Shown: positions 52,515 to 62,427, numbered from the stretch's first letter. The stretch: DNA of 64,000 nt from Solemya velum gill symbiont (GCF_000787395.1 NZ_JRAA01000002.1:828556-892555), one strand, 5' to 3'. Program-made: numbers and translations. The notes: generated from the letters alone by a model not told the origin.

Positions 52515-54026
52515 TCAAGGCTCGGTTACAGTTACGACAAACTCCTGGTTAGCGACACCACCCAGACCATCTTCTACAGTCACAATTACATTGTGATTGC
52601 CAATCTTCGGTCCATGCCAGTAGAGCAGACCCTCATCAACATCAAGTACCATGCCGGAAGGAGTTAATTCAAGATCATAAATCAAGGCATCATCATCGGC
52701 ATCTGTCGCCGCCAAGTAATAGACGTAGGGCGTGCCCGTCACTGCGGTCAAAACAGGTGCTGATGTAAACTGAGGATTATGATTACCCTCAAGCTGAATT
52801 AACTGCTCATCATGTGCTGCACAGTCAGGAGCATCGGCAACAAGTGTAAAACTTGTATCTTCCGCGGTATCAGGTGTCCAGTTAATGACGCCTGTTTGCG
52901 CATCGATTGTCATTCCATCAGGTGCATCTTTTAATGACCATTGCTTCACAACAGCAGCATCTGATGTGTAGGTCGGAGCATATTGAAATTCAACTCCAGG
53001 TGTCACAACTGCCGTAAAAGGCTCTATCTCAATGGTGCCATCCACTGCATAGACTCGCACATCATCAAGCAGCGAATAGACATCTCTTCCATCACGGCGC
53101 CTGATTAGCCGCACCCTTGTCTCGGGTCGTGACGCATCAAGAGAAAAAGTGTGGCTTGACCACTGATGATAGTAAGCATCAAGTACCGCTATCTTTTCCT
53201 GACCCCACCAGAACTCAACTGACGTATCGGCTTCCTCTTTACCAGCCGCTGCGAGCTCGAATGTCACTTCATATCTCTGACCAAGTACAGTTTTTAACTG
53301 CTGATAAAGATGCGCATCCTCATTCACTGCCATTAAGGCAGCAGCTTTACCCCCTTCAGCTACATTCTGCTCATCAACCTGGTCGTCGAATTTATGTATG
53401 CCACCATACTCCAGACGCCATGGCTTCTTTGTACCGACAATCGACCCGTTTGATTCGAATGATCCATTTCTGACAAGATTGGGTGACACCCTGCAAGTTG
53501 AATACAGGCGTACATCATCAATCAGTCGTGATGCGGCCCAATCATCCTTGTAACGTTCAATCAATAGCTCCCCATCACCAGCTGTTGCAACGAGATCGAA
53601 GCGTCGGCTACGCCAGTTGTCATTACTCGCCTTGAATCTGGCAAGTTGTTCCTGGCCCCACAACACCCTTACCTTGGCAACCTTACTCGATTCCGGCTCT
53701 CTTAATAACATATGTCGTGTACTCATCTCGTAACGACCGCTATGCGGGAGCCTCAACTGCTGCTGTAAAAAAGCATCTTCCTTTTTCAGTTCAACAACTA
53801 TCTCTCCATCAGCGGCACCATTGGGAAGACCCTCATCTTCGAGCATGCGGCTACCATATTGCAGCCATCCGGGTATACCCCCCTGTTCTTCAGCCGGGAA
53901 TTCAAATGAACCATTTTCAACCAGGTTATCTGACACGCTAATCACGGGGAAAGCCGCAACAGACAGCACCAAAAAGGATACGACAACACCAGGTTTATTC
54001 CATTGTTTATTCATTATTGCCTCCAT
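52515..54026 (-). CDS. Secreted multidomain protein with two NGSFE modules and two Ig-like domains
   Basis: 503 residues with a signal peptide (VVSFLVLSVAAFPVISVS). Two modules of about 150 residues begin with LVENGSFEFP and LVRNGSFESNG, the pattern of galactose-binding-like/carbohydrate-binding or DUF642-type jelly-roll domains. Two cadherin/putative-Ig domains follow, one containing WSLKDAPDGMTIDAQTGVINWTP and another ending GNHNVIVTVEDGLGGVANQE. Likely an extracellular or surface adhesion or glycan-binding protein; no enzymatic motif seen. Single gene, convergent with the Rsm-like RNA. Confidence 0.78.
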   Translation of the reverse strand: MEAIMNKQWNKPGVVVSFLVLSVAAFPVISVSDNLVENGSFEFPAEEQGGIPGWLQYGSRMLEDEGLPNGAADGEIVVELKKEDAFLQQQLRLPHSGRYEMSTRHMLLREPESSKVAKVRVLWGQEQLARFKASNDNWRSRRFDLVATAGDGELLIERYKDDWAASRLIDDVRLYSTCRVSPNLVRNGSFESNGSIVGTKKPWRLEYGGIHKFDDQVDEQNVAEGGKAAALMAVNEDAHLYQQLKTVLGQRYEVTFELAAAGKEEADTSVEFWWGQEKIAVLDAYYHQWSSHTFSLDASRPETRVRLIRRRDGRDVYSLLDDVRVYAVDGTIEIEPFTAVVTPGVEFQYAPTYTSDAAVVKQWSLKDAPDGMTIDAQTGVINWTPDTAEDTSFTLVADAPDCAAHDEQLIQLEGNHNPQFTSAPVLTAVTGTPYVYYLAATDADDDALIYDLELTPSGMVLDVDEGLLYWHGPKIGNHNVIVTVEDGLGGVANQEFVVTVTEP

Positions 54027-54493
54027 GTAAGTAGATACTTCTTAAATAGCTATCCTGTACTGAATAAAAGTAATGCCCCTTACACATCGAACTATGCATC
54101 AGTAACCAATGCGTTCGATCCGACTATTGGGGCAAACTGCCAGGGCTCTTAAGGCCTGTTAATTTGAAAACTTTAAAACTGGAAATAAACAGAAGAGTGT
54201 CAGGGGTTTTTTCAGACAGGTAAGTGGAACGATCAACCCACGCTTCCAGCATTGGTCTAGCTCCCATTTTCCGTCTATATGCTTGGGGTTGAATAATCAT
54301 CCTGACAATAATGATCCCTATTACTGTTTCCCTTTCAGAACATATAGCACAGCATTCAAAAGCCGACAACGTGAACAGGAGTCAAGACTTTATGTGAAAC
54401 AATTCACCTGATGAAATGAATATCGGGGGGGATAATTGCAATTAATTTTCGGTTAAGATTGAAGTAATTCTCTGATCAGGAGCCTGTACCAAG
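54027..54493. other. 467-bp intergenic region between divergent genes
   Basis: Lies between the starts of the secreted-protein gene (-) and the HerA-like gene (+), so it must hold both promoters. AGGAG at 54478-54482 is the ribosome-binding site of the HerA-like gene, and TAAGAT about 50 bases upstream of the ATG is a candidate -10. A possible 81-residue frame at 54124-54369 (-) has no clear ribosome-binding site or family match and is not called. Otherwise nothing recognised. Confidence 0.4.
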
Positions 54494-56836
54494 ATGCAAG
54501 AACTATACGAAAAGCTGGGTCTTTTTTATATTGGTCACGATGTCGACAAAGAATCTCAAAGCCCGACAGATGAACTGACACTTCTCAAGAACAAGAACTT
54601 TACCACCCACGCTGCCATTATCGGTATGACTGGTAGTGGTAAGACCGGGCTTGGCATCGGACTGATCGAAGAGGCTGCGATTGACAACATTCCGTCAATC
54701 GTCATCGATCCCAAGGGTGATATGGGCAACCTCCTCCTGACTGATCCCGCCTTCGAATCCACATCGTTTGAACCGTGGGTTAGAGATGAAGCTCGCTCAA
54801 AGAACAAGCAGACCCCTGCCTACGCGAAGAAAATCTCCGCTATGTGGAAAGAGGGTATTGAAGGGCACCACCAGGATAGTGCTCGAGTTGAAAAATTCAC
54901 TAACGTCGAAAAAACCATCTACACCCCGGGTAGCAGCGCCGGTATCAGCGTCAACGTTCTAAGTTCTCTTGAAGCTCCGCCGGCTAACATCCTGGAAGAC
55001 AGTGATGCCTTTACCTCTTATCTCTCAACAACCGTCAGCAGCCTGCTATCCCTAATCGGTATAGAGGCAGACCCGGTTGAGTCAGTCGAATATCTTCTGC
55101 TCGCACAACTGATTTCCACCGCATGGATGGAGGGTGACAACCTGAGTCTTGAGGATCTGATTGGCCGTATCATCAGCCCGCCATTCAAGAAAATCGGCGT
55201 CTTACCGCTTGAGTCATTTTACCCGCAAGGAGAACGTTTCAAGTTCGCAACAAAATTTAACTCAGTCCTTGCGTCACCCACATTCAAGACATGGATGGAG
55301 GGCGACACGCTGGATATCCAGCGCATGCTCTATGACGAGGAAGGCAAGGCGAAGATTGCTATCTTCAGCATCTCGCATCTCAGTGATGATGAGCGCATGT
55401 TCTTCGTGACCCTGCTGCTCAATAAGTATATTGCGTGGATGCGACGCCAGAGCGGTGCATCCAGCCTGAAGACGATTCTCTACATGGATGAGATTTTCGG
55501 CTTCTTCCCGCCAACCAGCAATCCTCCCAGCAAGGAGCCAATGCTGTTGCTGTTGAAGCAGGCACGCGCCTTTGGTGTTGGTGTTGTACTGAGCACGCAG
55601 AACCCTGTTGACCTTGATTACAAGGGGCTCTCCAATATCGGCACATGGTTTATCGGGCGCCTGCAAACAACCCAGGATATCAATCGTGTCATTGAGGGGC
55701 TTGGAGGAAAAACCGGCTCCTCATATGATAAAAAAGAGATCAGAAAGCTGCTGGCCAACCTGAGCAAGCGAACCTTTTTCCTTAAAAGTGCACATCTCGA
55801 TGACATCAGGCTGTTCAGCACGCGTTGGGTCATGAGTTACCTGAAAGGGCCATTAAAGCGCGATGAAATCTCCGCCTTGATGGAGGAACGCAAGTCCCAG
55901 ACCCCTGCTACCACCCCTGAGTCCGCAGCAACAGGTAAAAAGATAACCAGAAAAAGCGGCTATGAAAGCTATATCTCCATCGACAAGAGTATTCCACAGT
56001 GTTTCAGGCCTGGATTCGGCGGAGAGAACCACTACTCTGCCTCGTTGATGGCGACCCTGAATCTGCACTTTTTCAACCAGACACGCGGAATTGATTTCAA
56101 CGAATCCTACTGCCTTGAACTGCCGATCAATAAAGGCAGTGTTGATCTTGACTGGGAGAGTGCCAGCAACGAAGCAGAGAGTCGCCAATGCTTTAAGAAA
56201 CTTCCAAAAACTGCACCAAGCGAAATCAGTTACGCACCCTTGCCTGACTTCATCAGCAGTGACAGAAAACTCTCTGCTGCCTCCCGTGCATTGAAGGAGT
56301 GGATTTACCATTCAAGAAAACTAGAGCTGTTTCGCACGCGATCACCAAAGATGGAATCACAGCCTGGTGAAACTTCCGGTGATTTCAGAGTGCGCGTCAG
56401 CGATGCATTGAATGATAAAAAAGAGATAGAGATCGACAAGCTCAAGGAGCGCTACGAGAAAAAAGAGAAGACACTTGTCGACCGTCTCCAGCGCGCCATG
56501 GCAAAGCTTGAGAAAGAGAAAGGCGATACCACCAACTCCTATATCCGTGCCGGTGCAAGAATACTCGGTGCACTGCTTGGCCGTTCACCATCTACCATTG
56601 CAACTGCCGGTACCAGCGTTCTGAAAGAACGCGGCGATGTCGGACGGGCAGAAGAACGCGTGAAGAAATACCAGGCAGATATTGAGGAACTCGGATACGA
56701 GCTCGAAGAGAAACTTGACGAAGTGGCCGAGGAGTACGACCCGGATAACATCGAGATTGAGGAGTTTGCGATCAAGCTGCGCAAGACCGACATAGTCATC
56801 GACGGTATTGCACTCGTCTGGAGTGCTGAGCAGTAG
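54494..56836 (+). CDS. HerA/FtsK-like ATPase with coiled-coil C-terminus
   Basis: 780 residues. Walker A GMTGSGKTGLG (44-54) and Walker B ILYMDEIFGFFPPTS (around 325-340) with FGVGVVLSTQNPVDLDY (sensor/arginine region) place it in the HerA/VirB4-type hexameric ATPases of the DUF853-like group. The C-terminal third is charged with coiled coils (KLKERYEKKEKTLVDRLQRAM and EERVKKYQADIEELGYELEEK) around a hydrophobic glycine-rich stretch (AGARILGALLGRSPSTIATAG). It has no NurA nuclease partner. It converges on cbbO, so any functional link to RuBisCO is not shown. Confidence 0.8.
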   Translation: MQELYEKLGLFYIGHDVDKESQSPTDELTLLKNKNFTTHAAIIGMTGSGKTGLGIGLIEEAAIDNIPSIVIDPKGDMGNLLLTDPAFESTSFEPWVRDEARSKNKQTPAYAKKISAMWKEGIEGHHQDSARVEKFTNVEKTIYTPGSSAGISVNVLSSLEAPPANILEDSDAFTSYLSTTVSSLLSLIGIEADPVESVEYLLLAQLISTAWMEGDNLSLEDLIGRIISPPFKKIGVLPLESFYPQGERFKFATKFNSVLASPTFKTWMEGDTLDIQRMLYDEEGKAKIAIFSISHLSDDERMFFVTLLLNKYIAWMRRQSGASSLKTILYMDEIFGFFPPTSNPPSKEPMLLLLKQARAFGVGVVLSTQNPVDLDYKGLSNIGTWFIGRLQTTQDINRVIEGLGGKTGSSYDKKEIRKLLANLSKRTFFLKSAHLDDIRLFSTRWVMSYLKGPLKRDEISALMEERKSQTPATTPESAATGKKITRKSGYESYISIDKSIPQCFRPGFGGENHYSASLMATLNLHFFNQTRGIDFNESYCLELPINKGSVDLDWESASNEAESRQCFKKLPKTAPSEISYAPLPDFISSDRKLSAASRALKEWIYHSRKLELFRTRSPKMESQPGETSGDFRVRVSDALNDKKEIEIDKLKERYEKKEKTLVDRLQRAMAKLEKEKGDTTNSYIRAGARILGALLGRSPSTIATAGTSVLKERGDVGRAEERVKKYQADIEELGYELEEKLDEVAEEYDPDNIEIEEFAIKLRKTDIVIDGIALVWSAEQ

Positions 56837-56862
56837 CTATAGAAGATAGGGAGCTACTGAAA

Positions 56863-56884
56863 GCCCCGCCAGAGAAGGCGGGGC
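56863..56884. terminator. Terminator hairpin between HerA-like gene and cbbO
   Basis: GCCCCGCC-AGAGAA-GGCGGGGC, an eight-base-pair GC stem. On the minus strand it is followed by TTTC, so it best fits the end of the cbb operon; T-runs on the plus strand are lacking. Confidence 0.6.
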
Positions 56885-56922
56885 CGGGAGTGGAACGGTG
56901 CTCGGTGTCGCGCCAGGGATGG

Positions 56923-59304
56923 CTAGCCAGTCAGCGCAGCGAACACATTTGGTAGTCGTTCTGGCAAGCGCTCAACATCATCAACGATCGAATAGTTATT
57001 CTCACCGAAGATACGCGAAACATACTGATCAGCATTTGGATCAAGTGTCAGGCAGTAGGTGTAGACACCCTGCATGGCGAGATCCTCAACCGCTTTCTTG
57101 GTATCGTGACGCAGGTACTGCGGATCGCGCTCATCGATATCAGCCGGCTCACCATCTGTAACCAGCAACACGAGGCGCTTCTGCGCGTTCTGCTGCGTCA
57201 GGTGCCATCCGGCGTGACGCAATGCCGCACCCATGCGAGTAGAAAGATTGCCTTTCATGCCAGCCATGCGCGCCTTGGCATCATCATCGTAACTCTGATC
57301 GAAATCCTTGTAACGATAGTACTGCACATCATGACGGCCATCGGATGCGAAACCGTGTACTGCGAAGTTATCACCGATGGAATCGATCGCCCATGTCAGC
57401 AGTCCTGCTGATTCGCGCGTCAGGTCGAGAATACTTGGCTGATCCTCGTATCCCTCTTCGCCTTCTGCAATGTCACCAATCTTTTCGTTGGTCGATTCGG
57501 ACAAATCAAGCAGCAGTACAATCGACAAGTCCCGCAGATGACGCGTAATACGAATATTGATGCGCGGATCGGGCATGATGCCTCGACGAATATCAATCAT
57601 TGCGCGTACAGCTGCATTCAGATCGAGTTCTTCACCTTCTTCGTAGCCACGTCGACGTACGATTCCCTGCGGTTGCATGGCATCAATCAGGTGACGAATG
57701 CGTGATGCCACCGGCTTGTGCTTGGTGAGAATCTCATCCATGACATCAGGATCACCTTTACCCTGACGACGCTCGATGACTGTTGCCCAGTCAGGCCGAG
57801 CAAGTTGCACATGGTAATCCCATTCGTTGTAGTGATATGGGTCTGAGACGGGCTCAACACCCTCCATCTCATTGTAGCTGACACCCATATCTTCATACGG
57901 AAAGAGTTCGGTCGACAGCACCAGGGTCTCCTGGGGATTGCCATCTTCCATCTCGCAGTCGATCTCGTTGACGAACTCCATCAGGCTGACGTAGCGACGT
58001 ACATTCTGCTCTGAGCTCGGCAAGAAGTCGACGCCCTGTGTTTCGAACATATTCTCGGAGAACTCCCAGAAGTAACGGTTATCGTCACGGTAGGGAATTG
58101 GCCACTCGGAGAGAATGCGTACACTCGGGATGGTAGCGATCTCGACCATCTTGTTGTAGAACTCAACGCCCGCCATCCAGGCAAGACGCGGGTTGTATGG
58201 ATCTTTTTCCAGCTTGGCCCTGTAATCTGATGCGATGTCATTGATGGCGGGCAGTTCATCACTGTAATCAGGATCCATAATGGCACGCGTGGTGCGCATC
58301 ATCAGGTCCATGGTTTCATGTACCTGGACGGTCTCCTCATCCTTTTGAGGCTCACTTGTAAAGAAGGAGAGCCACAGCTTGCGCAGACCGGGAAATTCAG
58401 TGTAGGCAAGGTATTCAACACGCGCATCTTCAAACATCTCGATGAAACGCATTTGTGCCTGTGACAGCTCTTCGGCCGAGATACGGTCATTCGTATAGAC
58501 CATGTGTGCAGCTGCATGTGCAACTGTTGCCCGGTAGATTCCCATACCATCGATGCCGTGGAATGGATCAAACGCATCCGGCACATGAATCTGGAAGTCT
58601 TCAATAAAGGGACGGATACCCTGTCGTGACTCGAAGTCACCGGCAGTTGGACGCATGAAAAATGCACGCGCCCAGAGTGCACGCAAATAGAAGTTAAGCT
58701 TGCGCTGGTTATCTATAAACAGCGTACCGCGGCGCTCCGACTGCAGGATAGATCTGGATGAATCAGTCTCCAGAGCAAAATAGGCAAGTTGGCCATCGAG
58801 ATCGCGCTGATGTGCCTGCGCGCCCCACAAAACCCAGCGTCGCAAACCGCCTAGAGTCAGCTTGGATAACAACTCGTCAAGATTCTCCATCATCGGACGC
58901 AGTCCGCGTGGAGCCTTACCGGTCATTTGATGCAACAGCTTGAGGAATCCGCGCATCACGTCAGCATCACCGAGGCGCGATGCGGCCAGCGGCATGTTAG
59001 ACACAATCAAGGTGATAACTGAACCCGAGGTGTGTGATGAGAGTTTCATCATCGCCTCGACAATATCGGGGATAATATCCTCACCTACCTCTTTGCAGAC
59101 GCCAGGCATCTCCTGAACATAGGTTAATACCAGGTCCTGTCCACCCCCAAGCGTACAGAAGGCTCGCATGCCCTCCAGGTAGTTCTGCAAACCACGTGGA
59201 GACATGAATCGTTGTGCCTCGTGATAGGAAGACTCAAGTGCTTCGACGTGCTCGTGGTCTTCCTCATCAAGACAGCTGATGTATTCGGAAAAATCAATGC
59301 TCAT
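56923..59304 (-). CDS. cbbO: CbbO, vWA subunit of RuBisCO activase
   Basis: 793 residues. The C-terminal von Willebrand A domain shows the metal-ion site DLSESTNE (DxSxS, around residue 600) and LVTDGEPADIDERDP. CbbO forms a complex with the hexameric AAA+ CbbQ and acts as adaptor that binds RuBisCO and removes inhibitory sugar phosphates. It follows cbbQ on the same strand, in the form I cbbLSQO layout. Confidence 0.94.
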   Translation of the reverse strand: MSIDFSEYISCLDEEDHEHVEALESSYHEAQRFMSPRGLQNYLEGMRAFCTLGGGQDLVLTYVQEMPGVCKEVGEDIIPDIVEAMMKLSSHTSGSVITLIVSNMPLAASRLGDADVMRGFLKLLHQMTGKAPRGLRPMMENLDELLSKLTLGGLRRWVLWGAQAHQRDLDGQLAYFALETDSSRSILQSERRGTLFIDNQRKLNFYLRALWARAFFMRPTAGDFESRQGIRPFIEDFQIHVPDAFDPFHGIDGMGIYRATVAHAAAHMVYTNDRISAEELSQAQMRFIEMFEDARVEYLAYTEFPGLRKLWLSFFTSEPQKDEETVQVHETMDLMMRTTRAIMDPDYSDELPAINDIASDYRAKLEKDPYNPRLAWMAGVEFYNKMVEIATIPSVRILSEWPIPYRDDNRYFWEFSENMFETQGVDFLPSSEQNVRRYVSLMEFVNEIDCEMEDGNPQETLVLSTELFPYEDMGVSYNEMEGVEPVSDPYHYNEWDYHVQLARPDWATVIERRQGKGDPDVMDEILTKHKPVASRIRHLIDAMQPQGIVRRRGYEEGEELDLNAAVRAMIDIRRGIMPDPRINIRITRHLRDLSIVLLLDLSESTNEKIGDIAEGEEGYEDQPSILDLTRESAGLLTWAIDSIGDNFAVHGFASDGRHDVQYYRYKDFDQSYDDDAKARMAGMKGNLSTRMGAALRHAGWHLTQQNAQKRLVLLVTDGEPADIDERDPQYLRHDTKKAVEDLAMQGVYTYCLTLDPNADQYVSRIFGENNYSIVDDVERLPERLPNVFAALTG

Positions 59305-59371
59305 GGCAGTCCTCTACTTCCGTCACAATCGTCACAATCAAAGTGCAAAATGCACACGAATGAATGATTGT

Positions 59372-60178
59372 TTAGAAATAGGTATTGACTGCAGCAGCCA
59401 GTGTATCGCGCATATCCGGATCATCCGTCAGCGGAGTGACTAGTGCCATCTGGCACGCGGACTGCGCATCAATACCTTTACCAACCAGCTGCGCTGCGTA
59501 AACCAGCAGACGGGTTGACATGCCTTCATCAAGACCGTGGCCTTTCAGGTTGCGTGAACGCTGTGCGATCTGAACAAGCTTTTCGGCAGTTTCACGATCA
59601 ACATTACCTTCATGTGAAACGATCTCAACCTCGATTTCAGTCTCTGGATAATCAAAGTCCATACCACCAAAACGCTGCTTGGTAGACTGCTTCAGGTCTT
59701 TCATCAGTGACTGGTAGCCGGGGTTGTAGGAGATAACAATCTGGAAATCATCATGCGCCTTGACCAACTCGCCCTTTTTCTCGAGCGGCAGTTCACGACG
59801 GTGGTCAGTCAGCGGGTGAATAACAACCGTTGTATCCTGGCGTGCCTCGACAACCTCATCGAGGTAACAGATAGCGCCGATACGCGCAGCTACTGTCAGA
59901 GGACCATCTTGCCACTTGGTACCATTGATATCGAGCAGGAAGCGGCCAACAAGGTCAGACGCCGTCATATCCTCGTTACAGGCAACTGTAATCAGCGGTT
60001 TCTGCAGTTTCCACGCCATGTATTCAACAAAGCGTGACTTACCACAACCGGTCGGGCCCTTGAGCATAACCGGCATACGCGCATCGTACGCTGCTTGATA
60101 CATTTCGACTTCATTGGTTACCGAACGGTAGTAGGGTTCATCTTTAATCAGATATTGGTCGCGGTCGATATCACTCAT
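59372..60178 (-). CDS. cbbQ: CbbQ, AAA+ subunit of RuBisCO activase (MoxR family)
   Basis: 268 residues. Walker A GPTGCGKSRFV (41-51), Walker B AICYLDEVVEARQDTTVV and sensor QIVISYNPGYQSL are intact. CbbQ hexamers use ATP hydrolysis, via CbbO, to reactivate inhibited RuBisCO. The length and the KGPTGCGKSR start match other CbbQ1 proteins. Preceded by a terminator after cbbS. Confidence 0.95.
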   Translation of the reverse strand: MSDIDRDQYLIKDEPYYRSVTNEVEMYQAAYDARMPVMLKGPTGCGKSRFVEYMAWKLQKPLITVACNEDMTASDLVGRFLLDINGTKWQDGPLTVAARIGAICYLDEVVEARQDTTVVIHPLTDHRRELPLEKKGELVKAHDDFQIVISYNPGYQSLMKDLKQSTKQRFGGMDFDYPETEIEVEIVSHEGNVDRETAEKLVQIAQRSRNLKGHGLDEGMSTRLLVYAAQLVGKGIDAQSACQMALVTPLTDDPDMRDTLAAAVNTYF

Positions 60179-60295
60179 TGTCTCGATCCTTTTCTTTTGT
60201 CTGTATTACCCGGTATAAAACCGGTCAAGTTGAATGTTCAGGCCGGAATATTCGATCATTCCGACTACTCTGGGCTGAAAATTCAGTGTGTGTTA

Positions 60296-60332
60296 ATAAA
60301 AAGCCCCGCCGCCCAAGTTAGGGGGGCGGGGC
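60296..60332 (-). terminator. Intrinsic terminator between cbbS and cbbQ
   Basis: On the minus strand GCCCCGCC and GGCGGGGC form an eight-base-pair stem with a 14-base loop, followed by TTTTTATTAA. It would let only part of the cbbLS transcripts continue into cbbQO, so RuBisCO is made in excess of its activase. Confidence 0.82.
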
Positions 60333-60362
60333 CCTTTCGTCAAAGGTCCTGAAAATCAGGTC

Positions 60363-60719
60363 TTAGACAGTTTCACCACGGTAGATAACCATTGATGCAC
60401 CTGCGCACTGGGCATAGTTGTCCAGGCCCAGCAGGCGTACGTGGTTCTTCGGGTGAGCCTGGTGGCAAGCTTCACACTCGGCCAGGATCGCGTCTACGTC
60501 GGTTTCACCAAACATAGGCAGCTTCCACATGTACCAGTAGCTACCGCTAGCGTTCGCTGGCTCAGTGTGCTCGATAGATGGGTTCCAGCCCTTAGATACG
60601 ATGAACTCGATCTGTGTACGGATCTGGTCAGCGTCCATAGAAGGCAGGTAAGAGAATGTCTCGAACTTGCGGCTATCAGCATTACCCAAGCTTGACTTGT
60701 AGTCTTGCATATCACTCAT
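60363..60719 (-). CDS. cbbS: RuBisCO small subunit, form I
   Basis: 118 residues with the small-subunit patterns [37 protein letters not shown] and [16 protein letters not shown]. Forms L8S8 with CbbL. An alternative ATG lies three codons in (60710). The intergenic spacer to cbbL carries strong hairpins (60784-60836). Confidence 0.97.
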   Translation of the reverse strand: MSDMQDYKSSLGNADSRKFETFSYLPSMDADQIRTQIEFIVSKGWNPSIEHTEPANASGSYWYMWKLPMFGETDVDAILAECEACHQAHPKNHVRLLGLDNYAQCAGASMVIYRGETV

Positions 60720-60783
60720 TGTTAATTCCTCAATTTCTCATGCTTTCAATATCTGTTGAAAGCTAAAGTTGAATTCGATCTGG

Positions 60784-60836
60784 ATCCCGGATCACGCCAG
60801 TGGCGCGTCCGGGATAATCTTGCCTTGGGCAAGATT
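60784..60836 (-). other. Two adjacent hairpins between cbbL and cbbS
   Basis: Immediately at the cbbL stop, AATCTTGCC pairs with GGCAAGATT around three bases (60816-60836). A second stem ATCCCGGA / TCCGGGAT with inner GCGCCACTGGCGT pairing follows (60784-60815). Neither has a T-tract. Such structures in cbbLS or similar operons can protect the 3' end of the cbbL message and set large to small subunit stoichiometry; this role is inferred. Confidence 0.7.
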
Positions 60837-62253
60837 ACTTGTGAGAAACGTCCAGCTTGTCGACAGTGTCGAATTCGAACTTGATCTCTTTCCAGGTTTC
60901 CATTGCAGCTTTCAGCTCTGGGCTGTGTGCAGCAGCGGTAGTAAGGATTTCCTTACCTTCTTTCTCCAGCTCACGGCCGTTGTTACGTGCTTCAACACAA
61001 GCTTCAACAGCAACACGGTTTGCAGCAGCACCAGCGGCGTTGCCCCATGGGTGACCCAGCGTACCACCACCAAACTGGAGTACAGAGTCATCACCAAAGA
61101 TGTTAACCAGTGCAGGCATGTGCCATACATGGATACCACCTGATGCAACAGGCAGTACGCCTGGCATTGAACCCCAATCCTGGTCGAAGAAGATACCGCG
61201 TGAACGGTCTTCCTTGTTGAATGAATCACGCATGATATCGATCCAACCCAGAGTTGCTTCACGGTCGCCTTCCAGCTTACCAACAACAGTACCTGAGTGC
61301 AGGTGGTCACCACCAGACAGACGCAGGATCTTGGTCAGTACACGGAAGTGGATACCGTGGTGCGGGTTACGGTCGAGAACCGCGTGCATTGCACGGTGAA
61401 TGTGCAGCAGCATGCCGTTGTCCTGACACCACTGTGCCAGCTGGGTGTTTGCAGACCAGCCACCGGTGATGTAGTCGTGCATGATGATTGGAGCACCAAT
61501 CTCTTTCGCATATTCAGCACGCTTCATCATTTCATCAGAAGTTGGTGCAGTAACGTTCAGGTAGTGACCCTTGCGCTCGCCAGTCTCGGCTTCTGCTTTC
61601 TGGATCGCTTCCATAACGAAGTCAAAACGGTGACGCCAGCGCATGAACGGCTGAGAGTTAACGTTCTCGTCGTCCTTGGTGAAGTCAAGACCGCCACGCA
61701 GACCTTCATAACATGCGCGACCGTAGTTCTTGGCTGAGAGACCCAGCTTCGGCTTGATAGTACAACCCAGCAGAGGACGACCGTACTTGTTCAGCAGATC
61801 ACGCTCTACCTGGATACCCTGAGGTGGTCCATTACAGGTCATTACGTATGCGATTGGGAAGCGGATATCTTCCAGACGCAGGGCACGCAGTGCCTTGAAT
61901 CCGAATACGTTACCAACCAGTGAGGTCATAACGTTAACAACTGAACCTTCTTCGAACAGATCGATTGGGTATGCGATGAATGCGTAGAAACAGGTGTCAT
62001 CACCAGGTACGTCTTCGATTGCGTACGCACGACCCTTGTAGTGATCAAGGTCAGTCAGCAGGTCGGTCCATACAGTGGTCCAGGTACCAGTTGAAGATTC
62101 TGCAGCAACAGCAGCAGCGACTTCTTCACGTGGCACACCAGGCTGAGGTGTTACTTTGAAACATGCCAGGATATCGGTATCCAACGGCGTGTACTCAGGC
62201 ATCCAGTAAGTTTCGCGGTACTCTTTTACGCCCGCATCATATGTCTTTGCCAT
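60835..62253 (-). CDS. cbbL: RuBisCO large subunit, form IA
   Basis: About 472 residues from ATG 62253 ([21 protein letters not shown]), chosen because a GGAGGAAG site lies just upstream and family proteins start here; a 16-residue N-terminal extension is in frame but unlikely. Active-site regions: [40 protein letters not shown] (carbamylated lysine), HIHRAMHAV, loop 6 [11 protein letters not shown] and [12 protein letters not shown]. Sequence is of the proteobacterial form IA clade. Followed by cbbS, cbbQ and cbbO, without carboxysome shell genes, so the non-carboxysomal IAq type is inferred. Confidence 0.98.
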   Translation of the reverse strand: MAKTYDAGVKEYRETYWMPEYTPLDTDILACFKVTPQPGVPREEVAAAVAAESSTGTWTTVWTDLLTDLDHYKGRAYAIEDVPGDDTCFYAFIAYPIDLFEEGSVVNVMTSLVGNVFGFKALRALRLEDIRFPIAYVMTCNGPPQGIQVERDLLNKYGRPLLGCTIKPKLGLSAKNYGRACYEGLRGGLDFTKDDENVNSQPFMRWRHRFDFVMEAIQKAEAETGERKGHYLNVTAPTSDEMMKRAEYAKEIGAPIIMHDYITGGWSANTQLAQWCQDNGMLLHIHRAMHAVLDRNPHHGIHFRVLTKILRLSGGDHLHSGTVVGKLEGDREATLGWIDIMRDSFNKEDRSRGIFFDQDWGSMPGVLPVASGGIHVWHMPALVNIFGDDSVLQFGGGTLGHPWGNAAGAAANRVAVEACVEARNNGRELEKEGKEILTTAAAHSPELKAAMETWKEIKFEFDTVDKLDVSHK

Positions 62254-62378
62254 TCTGGCTTCCTCCCGTGAAAGGGTTGGGTTTTTCGGGACATCCGGCA
62301 ATTCAGCTCACCGAGTGTCAAATAAAAACGTTTATTACCTTCGAGGCATCGTTAAGCGCACACCTCAGGTAGGGGGTA

Positions 62379-62427
62379 ATTATATTTCCAACATGTATAA
62401 ATGCTAATTGATTCTTCTGATAAGAAT
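62379..62427 (-). promoter_or_regulatory. cbbL promoter with LysR-type operator candidate
   Basis: On the minus strand TTAGCA (62407-62402) and TATAAT (62384-62379) are separated by 17 bases. Directly upstream is the perfect inverted repeat ATTCTT-N5-AAGAAT (62427-62411), with the T-N11-A dyad of LysR-type binding sites, as expected for CbbR. No cbbR gene lies in the window. The leader to cbbL would be about 120 bases. Confidence 0.65.

Noticed and set aside
54124..54369. 81-residue minus-strand frame in the intergenic region
   Set aside because: No ribosome-binding site, no recognisable domain and located where promoters for two divergent genes must lie.
54494..60178. HerA-like ATPase as a possible third RuBisCO activase component
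   Set aside because: It is on the opposite strand with its own promoter region and a terminator between; no known activase contains such a protein.
62254..62301. N-terminal extension of 16 residues on RuBisCO large subunit
   Set aside because: The Shine-Dalgarno GGAGGAAG and the family N-terminus both place the start at 62253; the extension has neither.
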